A stretch of DNA of 53,439 bases from Chloroflexota bacterium. GTDB lineage: Bacteria > Chloroflexota > UBA6077 > JACCZL01. The notes beneath the pieces are model-generated. The model saw only the letters and a program-made list of their open reading frames with translations, had not been told where the DNA came from and did not search any database. Positions 44,004 to 51,654 of this stretch are shown in pieces (positions within the stretch are counted from its first letter, which is position 1; each line of letters begins with the position of its first letter). Made by a program: the position numbers and the translations under genes. The stretch lies in contig JADZEM010000194.1 of assembly GCA_020850535.1 (NCBI GenBank), forward strand, positions 1 through 53,439, in the 5' to 3' direction.

Positions 44004-45112
44004 TGCCCTCGACCACCGACCCTGCCGGCTCGGGCAGCTACCCGCCCGCCGCCTCGGCCTACGCCCGGGCCGGGGTGGACATCGTCGCCGGCGAGCGGGC
44101 GGTGGACCTGATCAAGCCGTCCGTCCGAGCCAGCTGGGCCGGGCTGGCGGCAGCGTTCGGCGGCCCGGACAGCAACGGCCCCCGCGTGCTGGGCGACCTC
44201 GGCGCGTTCAGCGGGATGGTGGCCCTCGGGAGCCGGTTCGAGGAGCCGGTCCTCGTCAGCAGCACGGACGGCGTCGGCACCAAGCTGAAGATCGCCATCG
44301 AGCTTGACCGTCACAACACCATCGGGCGGGATCTCGTGGCGCACTGCGTGGACGACATCCTGACCTGTGGCGCGGTGCCCCTGTTCTTCCTGGACTACGT
44401 CGGGATGGGCAAACTGGTCCCCGAGCGGCTGGCGGCCATTGTGGACGGCATGGCCGCCGAGTGTCAGGCCAACGGCTGCGCGCTCGTCGGCGGCGAGACG
44501 GCCGAGATGCCGGACCTCTACGCCCCCGACGAGTACGACCTGGCCGGCTTCATCGTCGGGGTCGTCGAGCGGGACGGCATCATCGACGGCTCGAAGATCG
44601 AGGAGGGCAACCTCGTCTGGGGGCTGGAGTCCACGGGCCTGCACACCAACGGCTACACCCTGGCCCGCAAAGTGCTGGCCGACTTCCCGCTGACGGACCC
44701 GTACCCCGGCCTCGACGGGACCATCGGCGATGTGCTCCTCGCCACGCATCGCTCGTACCTGCCCACCATGCGCCCCTTGCTGACGGCCGGCATCGTGCGG
44801 GGCATGGCCCACATCACTGGCGGCGGCTTCGAGGGGAACATCCCGCGCATGCTGCCGAAGGGGCTCGGCGTCGAACTGCGCTGGGGCGGCTGGCGCGTCC
44901 CGCCGATCTTCGACCTGATCCAGCGCCAGGGCGGCATCGCCTTCGAGGAGATGACCCGCGTCTTCAACATGGGGCTGGGCTGGGTCTTCGTGACCTCCGA
45001 GGCGGACGGCGCAGACGTGCAGCAGATCGCCCCAGACGCGCTGCTGGTCGGCCGGATCGTGCGCGCCGACGGCGAGGGCGGCCCGCGCGTGCGCCTGCTC
45101 GGCGCACCTTGA
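44003..45112 (+). CDS. purM: Phosphoribosylformylglycinamidine cyclo-ligase (AIR synthase)
   Basis: A 369-residue enzyme that closes the imidazole ring (FGAM to AIR) with ATP. Motifs: SYPPAASAYARAGVDI at the start, STDGVGTKLKIA, CVDDILTCGAVPLFFLDY, LVGGETAEMP and HITGGGFEGNIPR. ATG 44003 shares one base with the purF stop, with GGAGC upstream. A typical full-length PurM within the purQLFMN cluster. Confidence 0.95.
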   Translation: MPSTTDPAGSGSYPPAASAYARAGVDIVAGERAVDLIKPSVRASWAGLAAAFGGPDSNGPRVLGDLGAFSGMVALGSRFEEPVLVSSTDGVGTKLKIAIELDRHNTIGRDLVAHCVDDILTCGAVPLFFLDYVGMGKLVPERLAAIVDGMAAECQANGCALVGGETAEMPDLYAPDEYDLAGFIVGVVERDGIIDGSKIEEGNLVWGLESTGLHTNGYTLARKVLADFPLTDPYPGLDGTIGDVLLATHRSYLPTMRPLLTAGIVRGMAHITGGGFEGNIPRMLPKGLGVELRWGGWRVPPIFDLIQRQGGIAFEEMTRVFNMGLGWVFVTSEADGADVQQIAPDALLVGRIVRADGEGGPRVRLLGAP

Positions 45113-45205
45113 CGGAACGCCGGGAGGCCCTCACCACCAGGTGTGGGCGGACGCCCCTCTCCCGCACTCCGGGGATGCCGCTCACCTCCCGTCGTGAGAG
45201 GACAC
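45113..45205. repeat. Half copy of the GGAGGCCCTCACC repeat before purN
   Basis: GGGAGGCCCTCACC from about 45122 matches the outer end of the palindrome at 126-244 and of 16428-16458; a CTCACCTCCCG stretch follows near 45182 and can pair with it imperfectly. Confidence 0.45.
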
Positions 45206-45823
45206 ATGCCTGACCTCTGCCGCGTCGCCGTCCTGATCTCCGGCCGCGGCTCCAACCTCCTGGCCCTCATCGAGGCCATCGAGCGCGGCGACGTGCCCGC
45301 TGAGATCGTCCTGGTGGCCGCCAACCGCCCCGACGCCGGCGGCCTGGAGTACGCCCGCGGCCGCGCCATCCCCACGCTCGTGGCCGACCGCGCCCGCTTC
45401 CCGAAACGCGCAGCCCGCCAGGAGCGCATCCGGGCAGCGCTGCTGGCGTCGGACATCGACCTCGTGGTGTGCGCGGGCTTCGACGAGATCCTCCAGCCGT
45501 CCATCGTAGGCGACTTCTCCGGGCGCATGCTCAACGTGCATCCGTCGCTGCTGCCGGCCTTCGGGCAGACGCTCCACGCCCAGGCCGAGGCGCTGGCCTA
45601 CGGCGCCAAGGTCAGCGGCTGCACTGTCCACCTCGTCACCGACGACCTCGACGCCGGCCCGATCATCCTGCAACGGGCCGTCCCGATCCTCGAAGACGAC
45701 ACCGTGGAGAGTTTGTCGGCGCGCATCCTCGCGGAGGAGCACCAGGCCCTGCCGGAGGCGGTCCGCCTGTTCGCCGAGGGCCGCCTGACGCTCGACGGCC
45801 GCTGCGTACGCATCCTGGCCTGA
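45206..45823 (+). CDS. purN: Phosphoribosylglycinamide formyltransferase
   Basis: A 205-residue folate-dependent GAR transformylase. VAVLISGRGSNL is the phosphate-binding start, NVHPSLLPAFGQTLHAQAEAL (shown here as the catalytic region with HPSLLP) and VTDDLDAGPIILQ contain the catalytic His and Asp; the catalytic Asn is in the usual place at the start of the HPSLLP block. ATG 45206 follows GAGAGGA. Separated from purM by 93 bases of repeat-like DNA, so probably in the same operon. Confidence 0.93.
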   Translation: MPDLCRVAVLISGRGSNLLALIEAIERGDVPAEIVLVAANRPDAGGLEYARGRAIPTLVADRARFPKRAARQERIRAALLASDIDLVVCAGFDEILQPSIVGDFSGRMLNVHPSLLPAFGQTLHAQAEALAYGAKVSGCTVHLVTDDLDAGPIILQRAVPILEDDTVESLSARILAEEHQALPEAVRLFAEGRLTLDGRCVRILA

Positions 45824-45850
45824 ATTCGCAGATGCGCGGTCCCCGCCCGG

Positions 45851-45856
45851 TACACT
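45851..45856 (+). promoter_or_regulatory. -10 hexamer TACACT seven bases before an ATG
   Basis: TACACT ends at 45856 and the ATG of the toxin-like gene is at 45864, so transcription would start at or beside the start codon. No Shine-Dalgarno is present. A clear -35 box is not seen. Confidence 0.45.
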
Positions 45857-45863
45857 CTGGGCC

Positions 45864-46514
45864 ATGCGATCTCCAATTGTGCGGGCGGCTGTCGTCGTCG
45901 GGATCCTGCTGCTGTTCGTGGCCGGCGCGCTGTTCTTTATGGCCGGGCGGGCTGGCACGCCGCCGGTCGCACCGGTCGCACCAGTGGCAGCGACGGCCAC
46001 CGAGCGCCCAGCCAGCCCGTCAGCGGCAGCCAGTCCGTCAGCAGCGGCACAGGCCAAACCAACCGCTGCAGCCGCTGCTCAGCCGAACGCCACATCGGTT
46101 GCCAAACCGACCGCTGCTTCGGCCACGAAGCCGACCGCCGCGTCGGCGGCGCAGCCGACCGCTGCTGCCCCCGCGAAGCCGGCCGATCCGGCCGGTATCG
46201 ACCGTGAGCGCATCGTCCGCGAGGCGACCTGGACGCCCGGCCAGTTGGCCTCGCACTTCGAGAAGCATGGCGACGAAGGCCCCTGGGCCTCCGAGTCCGC
46301 CTACGACGCCTCGGCCCGTGAGACGGTCCGCGGCGGGACGCTCTTCACCTACGTGGATCGTGAGTCCAACGCCCAGCGGCTTGGCTTCTACGACAAGTCC
46401 GGCAACCGCTTCACCAGCCTGACGCAGGACGGTCGCCGCATCACCACCCACTTCCGCCCGGACCGTGGCGAAGCGTACGTGCGCGGCCTGACCCGCTCGA
46501 CGTACCGCCCATGA
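45864..46514 (+). CDS. Membrane-tethered protein with C-terminal BECR-type RNase-toxin-like domain
   Basis: A 216-residue protein: N-terminal transmembrane anchor (residues about 8-30), an Ala/Pro/Thr linker of about 80 residues with repeated KPTAASA units, then a 100-residue C-terminal domain. That domain has SHFEKHGDEGPW, SAYDASARE, LGFYDKSGNRF and TTHFRPDRGEAYV, the order of motifs I associate with CdiA-CT/colicin-D-like BECR-fold RNase toxins (His-x-Lys-His-Gly, then a strand ending in T-x-F-x-P). The domain would lie outside the cell membrane. ATGA overlap with the next small gene suggests a toxin-immunity pair. Toxin identity is a motif-level inference; a non-toxic domain is possible. 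Confidence 0.55.
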   Translation: MRSPIVRAAVVVGILLLFVAGALFFMAGRAGTPPVAPVAPVAATATERPASPSAAASPSAAAQAKPTAAAAAQPNATSVAKPTAASATKPTAASAAQPTAAAPAKPADPAGIDRERIVREATWTPGQLASHFEKHGDEGPWASESAYDASARETVRGGTLFTYVDRESNAQRLGFYDKSGNRFTSLTQDGRRITTHFRPDRGEAYVRGLTRSTYRP

Positions 46515-46825
46515 CCGGCCGTCAGGAGCGTGGCCGCGCCCGCTCACCCGAGCGGCAGGCTATCCACCGTCTGCTGGCCGAGCACGGCATCCGCCGGTAC
46601 GCGCTGTTCCTGATGCAGCAGGAAGGCCGCCTGCTGCCGAACGGCCTGGAGACAGTCTCCGGCTTCGTCCTCGAGGGCACGGCGGCCGTCCACAGCTTCT
46701 GGCTCTCCTGGGACGCGGCGCGCGATGCTCCAACGCTCGCCCCGTTCGCGCCCATCTCCGAGCCAGAGACCGTCTTCGCCGACGACCGCGAGTACCTCGC
46801 GGCACGGCGGACCCTCGGGCTGTAG
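46511..46825 (+). CDS. Small cytoplasmic protein, possible immunity or antitoxin partner
   Basis: A 104-residue protein with no signal or membrane segment: a basic N-terminal helix (ERQAIHRLLAEHGI) followed by a beta-rich part (YALFLMQQEG, VSGFVLEGTAAVHSFWLSW) and an acidic tail. It starts on the ATGA that ends the toxin-like gene, the usual layout of effector-immunity and toxin-antitoxin pairs. No family recognised. It is followed by a strong hairpin terminator, so the two genes form a closed unit. Confidence 0.6.
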   Translation: MTGRQERGRARSPERQAIHRLLAEHGIRRYALFLMQQEGRLLPNGLETVSGFVLEGTAAVHSFWLSWDAARDAPTLAPFAPISEPETVFADDREYLAARRTLGL

Positions 46826-46839
46826 AGCCTGCGCGCCTC

Positions 46840-46875
46840 CTGGCCCCGGAGCGCACAGCCGCGTTCCGGGGCCAG
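46840..46875 (+). terminator. 11-bp hairpin terminator
   Basis: CTGGCCCCGGA (46840-46850) pairs perfectly with TCCGGGGCCAG (46865-46875) around a 14-nt loop, 15 bases after the small gene's stop. Confidence 0.65.
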
Positions 46876-47026
46876 GTCACGAGATCGCACCAGCGGCGTC
46901 AACCGCCCATCACACCGCACCGACATCTGCTCTCCAGCGCCGCTGCTCCCCGTACCATCGGCCCACTTGCCGCAGCGGGCTGCCCGCTCACTGCGCCGTA
47001 TCCCTTACGCCCTGGGAGAGTTGACC

Positions 47027-47650
47027 GTGATCCTGAGCGACCGCACGATGCGAGAGGAGATTGCTCGCGGACGCATCCGCGTCGAGCCGCTCGCCGAGGA
47101 CGCGATCCAGCCGTCGAGCATCGACCTGCGGATGGACAACAAGATCCGCGTCTTTCACAACAGCCACATCTCGCACATCGACCTGCGGAACGACACCGCC
47201 GATCTCACCGAGGTCGTCGAGCTGAAGCCGGGCCAGCCGTTCTTCCTGCGCCCGCTGGAGTTCGCGCTCGGCGTCACGATGGAGCACATCACGATCCCCG
47301 AAGACCTCGTCGGCCGGCTCGACGGCAAGAGCTCGCTGGGGCGGGTCGGCCTGCTGATCCACGCGACGGCCGGCCTGGTCGATCCCGGCTGGGAAGGCCG
47401 GCTGACCCTGGAGCTGATGAACCTGGCGCCGTTCCCGATCACCCTGTTTGCCGGGATGAAGATCGGCCAGATCTCGTTCATCCAGATGACCAGCCCCGTG
47501 GACAACCCGTACGGCGGCGGCGGTCTCGCCAGCAAGTACCAGGGCGACACCGAGCCGACGCCGAGCCGCTACCACCTGGAGCTGCGGAATCTGCCGCCCG
47601 AGACCTGCGCGGCCGGCCCCGACCCCGTCGCCAACGGCCGCCTGCACTGA
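47027..47650 (+). CDS. dcd: dCTP deaminase
   Basis: A 207-residue trimeric nucleotide deaminase of the dUTPase fold that makes dUTP from dCTP (or dUMP if bifunctional). It has ILSDRTMREEI at the start, PSSIDLRMDN, and the active-site block DGKSSLGRVGLLIHATAGLVDPGWEGRLTLEL (given as parts: GKSSLGR and DPGWEGRLTLEL with the catalytic Glu). GTG 47027 has GGGAGAG at good spacing; a TTG two codons earlier is too close to it. Stands alone. Confidence 0.92.
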   Translation: MILSDRTMREEIARGRIRVEPLAEDAIQPSSIDLRMDNKIRVFHNSHISHIDLRNDTADLTEVVELKPGQPFFLRPLEFALGVTMEHITIPEDLVGRLDGKSSLGRVGLLIHATAGLVDPGWEGRLTLELMNLAPFPITLFAGMKIGQISFIQMTSPVDNPYGGGGLASKYQGDTEPTPSRYHLELRNLPPETCAAGPDPVANGRLH

Positions 47651-47787
47651 CATGCCGCCCGCGACGCGCTCGCGCCCTCGGACCTTGCCGCTGCACGATC
47701 CGCTCTGGCGCGAGCACTCGCCGTGGCCCGCACAAACTGACCATAACAATGTCCCTACGGCCTGTCAGAACGGCGTGTTGTGGGGTC

Positions 47788-47793
47788 TACACT
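47788..47793 (+). promoter_or_regulatory. -10 hexamer TACACT upstream of the SH3-domain gene
   Basis: TACACT lies 69 bases before the GTG at 47863. No convincing -35 box. Confidence 0.35.
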
Positions 47794-47862
47794 TCGGTAT
47801 CCTAGCGGTGCCCTCAGCGACTGGCGACCTCTCGCCCGCCGCGAGGTTCGAACGAGGGGGAC

Positions 47863-48789
47863 GTGCTGCAGCAGCTCGGAGGATTCTGGCGCTGGCTCCA
47901 GGCGCAGCCACCAGCTCTACGGGTCGCGATGCTGGCGACGCCGGTGATCGTCGCGGCGCTGGTGGTGCTTGGCGGATTGATGGTCTGGTCCGTGGCTCGG
48001 TCTGCTGGCGCGCAGCCGACCCCGCCGACGCCAGCCCCCGCTGCTGCCGCGCAGCCGAACCCGACGCCGACGCCGCGGCCTGGCTCGCAGAGCGTGGTGG
48101 TCATCGCCACGGCAACCAGTGCGCCGGCCGCTGCCACCCTGGCCCCGACACAGGCCGTGCTGGTGCCCGGCCGCGACGCCAGCCCCGGCGCAGCCGTCTC
48201 CCCAACGCCGGCTGCCAGCCCCACAGCCACCAGCACCCCGACTCCGGAGCCGGCCCGCAGCGCTCGCATCGTGAACACCGAGGGGCAGGGCGCGAACATG
48301 CGCCGTGCCGCCAGTGTCTCGGCCCAGCGCGTGAAGGTGGTCCCCGAGGGGACCGTCGTGGAGCTGGTCGGCGGCGAGCAGCGTGGCGACGGCTACACCT
48401 GGCGCAACGTCCGCGACGTGGACGGCAGCACCGGCTTCGTGATCGTCGAGTATCTCCAGCCGATCCAGTCCACCCCGGGGCAGCCTGCTCTGCTGCCGCC
48501 GCCGTCGATCCGCGTCGAGGAGATCACCTCGCCAGCAGCGCGCGGCGGCGAGGCGACGCTCAAGATCGTCACGCGGCCGGGCACCAGGTGCGAGCTGCGC
48601 GTGTTCATCTTCGGGCCGCAGACCGCGCCGACGGATGGCCTGGGCTTCACAACCGCCGACGCCGACGGCTTCTGTTCCTGGACCTGGAAGGTGCCCGAGG
48701 ATGCGATCCCGGGGACCTGGCGCTACCGGATCAGCGCCGGCGAGGGCGATGGCCGCGCGACCCGCGAAGTGCCGATCGTCATCTCATGA
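47863..48789 (+). CDS. Membrane-anchored bacterial SH3-domain protein
   Basis: A 308-residue protein. Residues about 20-45 form one transmembrane helix, followed by a Pro/Thr/Ala linker to about 145, then a bacterial SH3 (SH3_3) domain recognised by ANMRRAASVSAQRVKVVPEGTVVELV in parts: NMRRAAS, VPEGT, and WRNVRD to GFVIVEYL, and finally a beta-sandwich of about 90 residues with two Cys (GTRCELR, GFCSWTW) that could form a disulfide outside. GTG 47863 follows CGAGGGGG. Such proteins bind the cell wall or other surface partners; the partner is unknown. Confidence 0.8.
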   Translation: MLQQLGGFWRWLQAQPPALRVAMLATPVIVAALVVLGGLMVWSVARSAGAQPTPPTPAPAAAAQPNPTPTPRPGSQSVVVIATATSAPAAATLAPTQAVLVPGRDASPGAAVSPTPAASPTATSTPTPEPARSARIVNTEGQGANMRRAASVSAQRVKVVPEGTVVELVGGEQRGDGYTWRNVRDVDGSTGFVIVEYLQPIQSTPGQPALLPPPSIRVEEITSPAARGGEATLKIVTRPGTRCELRVFIFGPQTAPTDGLGFTTADADGFCSWTWKVPEDAIPGTWRYRISAGEGDGRATREVPIVIS

Positions 48790-48793
48790 GAAA

Positions 48794-48817
48794 GGGACGT
48801 CCGCGCTTCGGACGCCC
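48794..48817. terminator. Hairpin terminator between convergent genes
   Basis: GGG-A-CGTCCG (48794-48803) pairs with CGGACG-CCC (48809-48817) leaving one bulged A, and a pyrimidine tract CCTCTT follows. It lies just after the SH3-protein stop and before the convergent cupredoxin gene. Confidence 0.6.
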
Positions 48818-48848
48818 CCTCTTGCACAGCCAGAACCGGTTGCTGCCG

Positions 48849-49217
48849 CTACGGCGTGACGACGATCACGCCCTTCATGTGCGGGTACGGCACGCAAAAG
48901 TAGCGGAAGGTGCCGGGCGTATCGAACACATGGCTGAACGAGCCGCCGGGCGCGACCGTCTCAGAGTCGAAGAGGCCATCAGGCGAGGTGATCGTCACGG
49001 GCGTCGATCCACTGTTGACCCAGGTCACCGAGGAGCCAACCGAGATCGACTGGGACGACGGCTCGTAGCGCAACGTCATCGTGTCGCCCGGCTGGACGAT
49101 CGAGATCTGGGCGTCGGCGGCGAGCGCGTCGCCTGGAAGTCCGACGATCACCGCCACGGCGAACAGGAGCGTCAACCACCTGCGCCAGGACGTGTGAACC
49201 AGCCGCAACACGAGCAT
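48849..49217 (-). CDS. Secreted cupredoxin-like protein (plastocyanin/amicyanin type) lacking one Cu ligand
   Basis: A 122-residue exported protein: signal sequence with a hydrophobic core LTLLFAVAVIVGLPGDALA and a cleavage site after ALA, then a cupredoxin fold. The C-terminal copper loop is present as RYFCVPYPHMKGVIVV with Cys108, His113 and Met114. The first His ligand, usually in a VTWVN...PHT stretch, is missing: the sequence reads VTWVNSGSTPVTIT with Val73 at the place of His. ATG 49217 has CGGAGAC upstream; the open frame extends to 49397 but that part looks non-coding. Electron carrier by family, but the site may be altered or non-functional. Confidence 0.78.
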   Translation of the reverse strand: MLVLRLVHTSWRRWLTLLFAVAVIVGLPGDALAADAQISIVQPGDTMTLRYEPSSQSISVGSSVTWVNSGSTPVTITSPDGLFDSETVAPGGSFSHVFDTPGTFRYFCVPYPHMKGVIVVTP

Positions 49218-49469
49218 CAGCGAAACGTCTCCGATCGCGTCAAAGCGTGCCGCGTCGGGCGGCATGCTCCTGGTGACGATGAATGTACGCGCAAGGACCG
49301 TCGTTCGGTTGTCCATCTCCGCGCGCATTAGGGGAAACGGACGTCTCGGACCTCGGTTGCGGCTTACGGTGGCCGCCTCGGGGGTTCTGCTGCCCATCGG
49401 TCAGGGCGATTCGGGCCGCCCGGCCTGCCGTTCTGCACAGTTCAACGCACCGAGGGTACGGAGGGTGTC

Positions 49470-49859
49470 ATGCAACAAGACCCGGCACAGCCGGTCAGCG
49501 CGCCAGCCATCGGGCTGCTGGTGGCAGGGGGGCTCAGCCTCGCCGGGACCGTCGTCTGGCTGATCGTGCTGCTCTCGGCCAGCACGCTGATCTTCGTCTC
49601 GGAGGACAGCAAAGACGCGCTGTTCGGCGTCGGCCTCTGGGTCGTGCTGGCGCTGCTGCGCGTCGTGCTCGACGGCGTGACGATCTACGGCGGGCTGCAG
49701 ATGCGGAGCCTCCGCAACTGGAACTGGAGCATGGCCGGCGCGGTGGCCGCCTGCATCCCCTGCACGTTCTGCTGCGTGGTGTCGCTGCCGCTCGGAGTGT
49801 GGGCGCTGGTGGTGCTGCTGAAGGACGAGACAAAGGCCCTGTTCGCCGACCAACGCTAG
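49470..49859 (+). CDS. Small membrane protein of unknown function
   Basis: A 129-residue protein with four predicted transmembrane segments (about 12-40, 50-72, 85-100 and 100-118). The third segment has a Cys cluster, CIPCTFCC. ATG 49470 follows CGGAGGG. It stands alone between the cupredoxin gene (divergent) and the convergent DUF1501 gene. Resembles generic four-helix membrane proteins with no assigned role. Confidence 0.65.
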   Translation: MQQDPAQPVSAPAIGLLVAGGLSLAGTVVWLIVLLSASTLIFVSEDSKDALFGVGLWVVLALLRVVLDGVTIYGGLQMRSLRNWNWSMAGAVAACIPCTFCCVVSLPLGVWALVVLLKDETKALFADQR

Positions 49860-49911
49860 ATACCCTGTCAATCGTGAGCTGTCGGGTCGCCTCGCTGACG
49901 GCGTTTCCTCC

Positions 49912-49959
49912 GTCATCCCGAGCGCAGCGAGGAACGAGCGCAGTCGAGGGATCTTCCCC
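49912..49959. repeat. Half copy of the GTCATCCCGAGCG repeat
   Basis: GTCATCCCGAGCGCAGCGAG and the following bases through GAGGGATCTTCCCC match 34082-34128 with several differences. It fills most of the 142-bp gap between the small membrane protein and the DUF1501 gene. Only the left arm is present here. Confidence 0.65.
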
Positions 49960-50001
49960 GGCGAACCATGTACGGGCTTTCCGGAAACCCTCCCAGCCGG
50001 C

Positions 50002-51591
50002 TCAGAAGCCTGTTGTGCCGGCCCCGCCGCCCACGAACGTGTTCCACGCGCCACAGTCGTCGGTCACCACGATGGGCACCGTCACCGGGCCGGGCGCTTG
50101 CCGCCGCACGTAGAACGCCTGGGCCGTCGCCGGCGAGGCGAACGTCCGCGTGAACGTCCCCGTCTGCGAGGTCAGCCCGTCCACGTCGATGAGCGCGTTC
50201 TGGGTCGGTCCGAAGCGGATCGAGCGGACCTTGCCGCCGCCCGCCGTGACCGTCACGTTCATCCGACCACCCGAGACGCTCGTGGCGACGCGCACCTGCG
50301 GTCGCGGCGAGCAGTTGACCGGCTCCTCAAACAGGCTCAGCGTCGGGAACGTGCCCTCCAGCAGCGTGGCCGAGGGCACGTTGAGCCACTTCTCCAGCAC
50401 CGCCGCGTACACCGAGCGGAAGTCCACGGACATCTTCAGGTCGCCGCTGGTCAGGTCGGTCAGGCTCGGGTAGGTCCCGTGCAGGCCGCCCTGCACCCCG
50501 CCGCCGATCACGAACATCGGCGCGGCGACGCCGTGATCCGTCCCGGAGCTGCCATTCTGGGCCACCCGCCGCCCGAACTCGCTGAACGTCATCAGGGTGA
50601 CGTCGTCCAGCTTGCCGATCTGCTCCATGTCGTAGAGGAAGCCATCCACCGCCTGGTCGAGCGTCGCCATCAGGCTGGCATGCGCCGCGAGCTGGCCGGA
50701 ATGGGTGTCGAAGCCGCCCAGCGAGACGTAGAAGATCGAGGTGCCCACGTCCGCCGCCACCAGCTGCGAGATCAGCTTCATGCTGTTCCCGAAGCCGTTG
50801 GCCGGGTAGGTGCCCCGTGGAGTGTAGCTGGCTGCCGCCGCCGCCAGGATGTCGGCGTCGGTGAGCGCCGTCAGGATCGACTGGCGCAACAGCTCGCCCT
50901 GCTGGGTCCCCTCGGACTGGGCCAGCGCCGTCCGCAGCGTCGCGATCTCCGAGCTGCGCTGCGTCGTGTTGCCGTTGTTCACGCTGGTGTAGCGAAAGTT
51001 GCTGATGCTCGCCACGGCCGGCACCAGCGCCATCTCGGTCCAGAAGGCGCCGGCCGTCTGGCTGCTCCCGACCGTCATCGCTTCCAGGTGGTCGGCCCGC
51101 TGGCAGCCGCAGGTCTCCAGGTAGCGGCCCACCCACCCCTTCGCCTCCAGGCGCGTCGGAACCGCCGACTCCCAGATGTCCGTGCCCCGGAAGTGCGAAC
51201 GGTTCGGGTTCGGGTAGCTGACGCCCTGCACCACGCCCACCTGCCCGAGGTCGTAGCGGGACTTGAGGCGGGTCAGGCTGGGGTGTAGCCCCACCGACCC
51301 GTTCAGCGAGAGGATCTGCGCGTTCGGAATGGCGATGCCCGGGCGGGCGGCGGTATAGGCCGCGTTGTTGATCGGGATGACGGTGTTCAGGCCGTCGTTG
51401 CCACCCGCCAGTTGGATGATGACCAGGATGCGGCGGCCGGCCGCGTGGACCGTTGGCGTCAACTGGATGCCGCTCTCGAAGATGCGGGCGGTCTCGGCGA
51501 TGAACGACGGCACCGCCATGCCGGCGGCGACCAGCGTCGCGCCCTTCGCCAGCAGGCTGCGCCGCGAGATCGTGTTGGAGAGGATGGCCAC
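50002..51591 (-). CDS. DUF1501 family protein, Tat-exported
   Basis: A 529-residue exported protein. The Tat signal is NTISRRSLLAKGA; the DUF1501 core has VIIQLAGGNDGLNTVIP, HPSL, NRSHFRGTDIWES, GGFDTHSGQ and FSEFGRR with TDHGVAAPMFVIG. These motifs are shared with the sulfatase/alkaline-phosphatase superfamily and include likely metal-binding Asp/His residues. The C-terminal 90 residues are an extra beta-rich domain with two Cys. It follows the DUF1800 gene by 63 bases on the same strand; the two families almost always occur together, in proteins of unknown function. Confidence 0.9.
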   Translation of the reverse strand: MAILSNTISRRSLLAKGATLVAAGMAVPSFIAETARIFESGIQLTPTVHAAGRRILVIIQLAGGNDGLNTVIPINNAAYTAARPGIAIPNAQILSLNGSVGLHPSLTRLKSRYDLGQVGVVQGVSYPNPNRSHFRGTDIWESAVPTRLEAKGWVGRYLETCGCQRADHLEAMTVGSSQTAGAFWTEMALVPAVASISNFRYTSVNNGNTTQRSSEIATLRTALAQSEGTQQGELLRQSILTALTDADILAAAAASYTPRGTYPANGFGNSMKLISQLVAADVGTSIFYVSLGGFDTHSGQLAAHASLMATLDQAVDGFLYDMEQIGKLDDVTLMTFSEFGRRVAQNGSSGTDHGVAAPMFVIGGGVQGGLHGTYPSLTDLTSGDLKMSVDFRSVYAAVLEKWLNVPSATLLEGTFPTLSLFEEPVNCSPRPQVRVATSVSGGRMNVTVTAGGGKVRSIRFGPTQNALIDVDGLTSQTGTFTRTFASPATAQAFYVRRQAPGPVTVPIVVTDDCGAWNTFVGGGAGTTGF

Positions 51592-51654
51592 GGCTCGGTG
51601 CTCCAGACTGGCGCTGACGGGTGCGCGCCGCCAGCCGCCAACGTGCGGACGGGG

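Noticed and set aside
47840-47862. GGTTCGAACGA motif resembling a tRNA T-loop
   Set aside because: No acceptor stem, anticodon arm or CCA end can be built around it; it lies just before the SH3-protein start.
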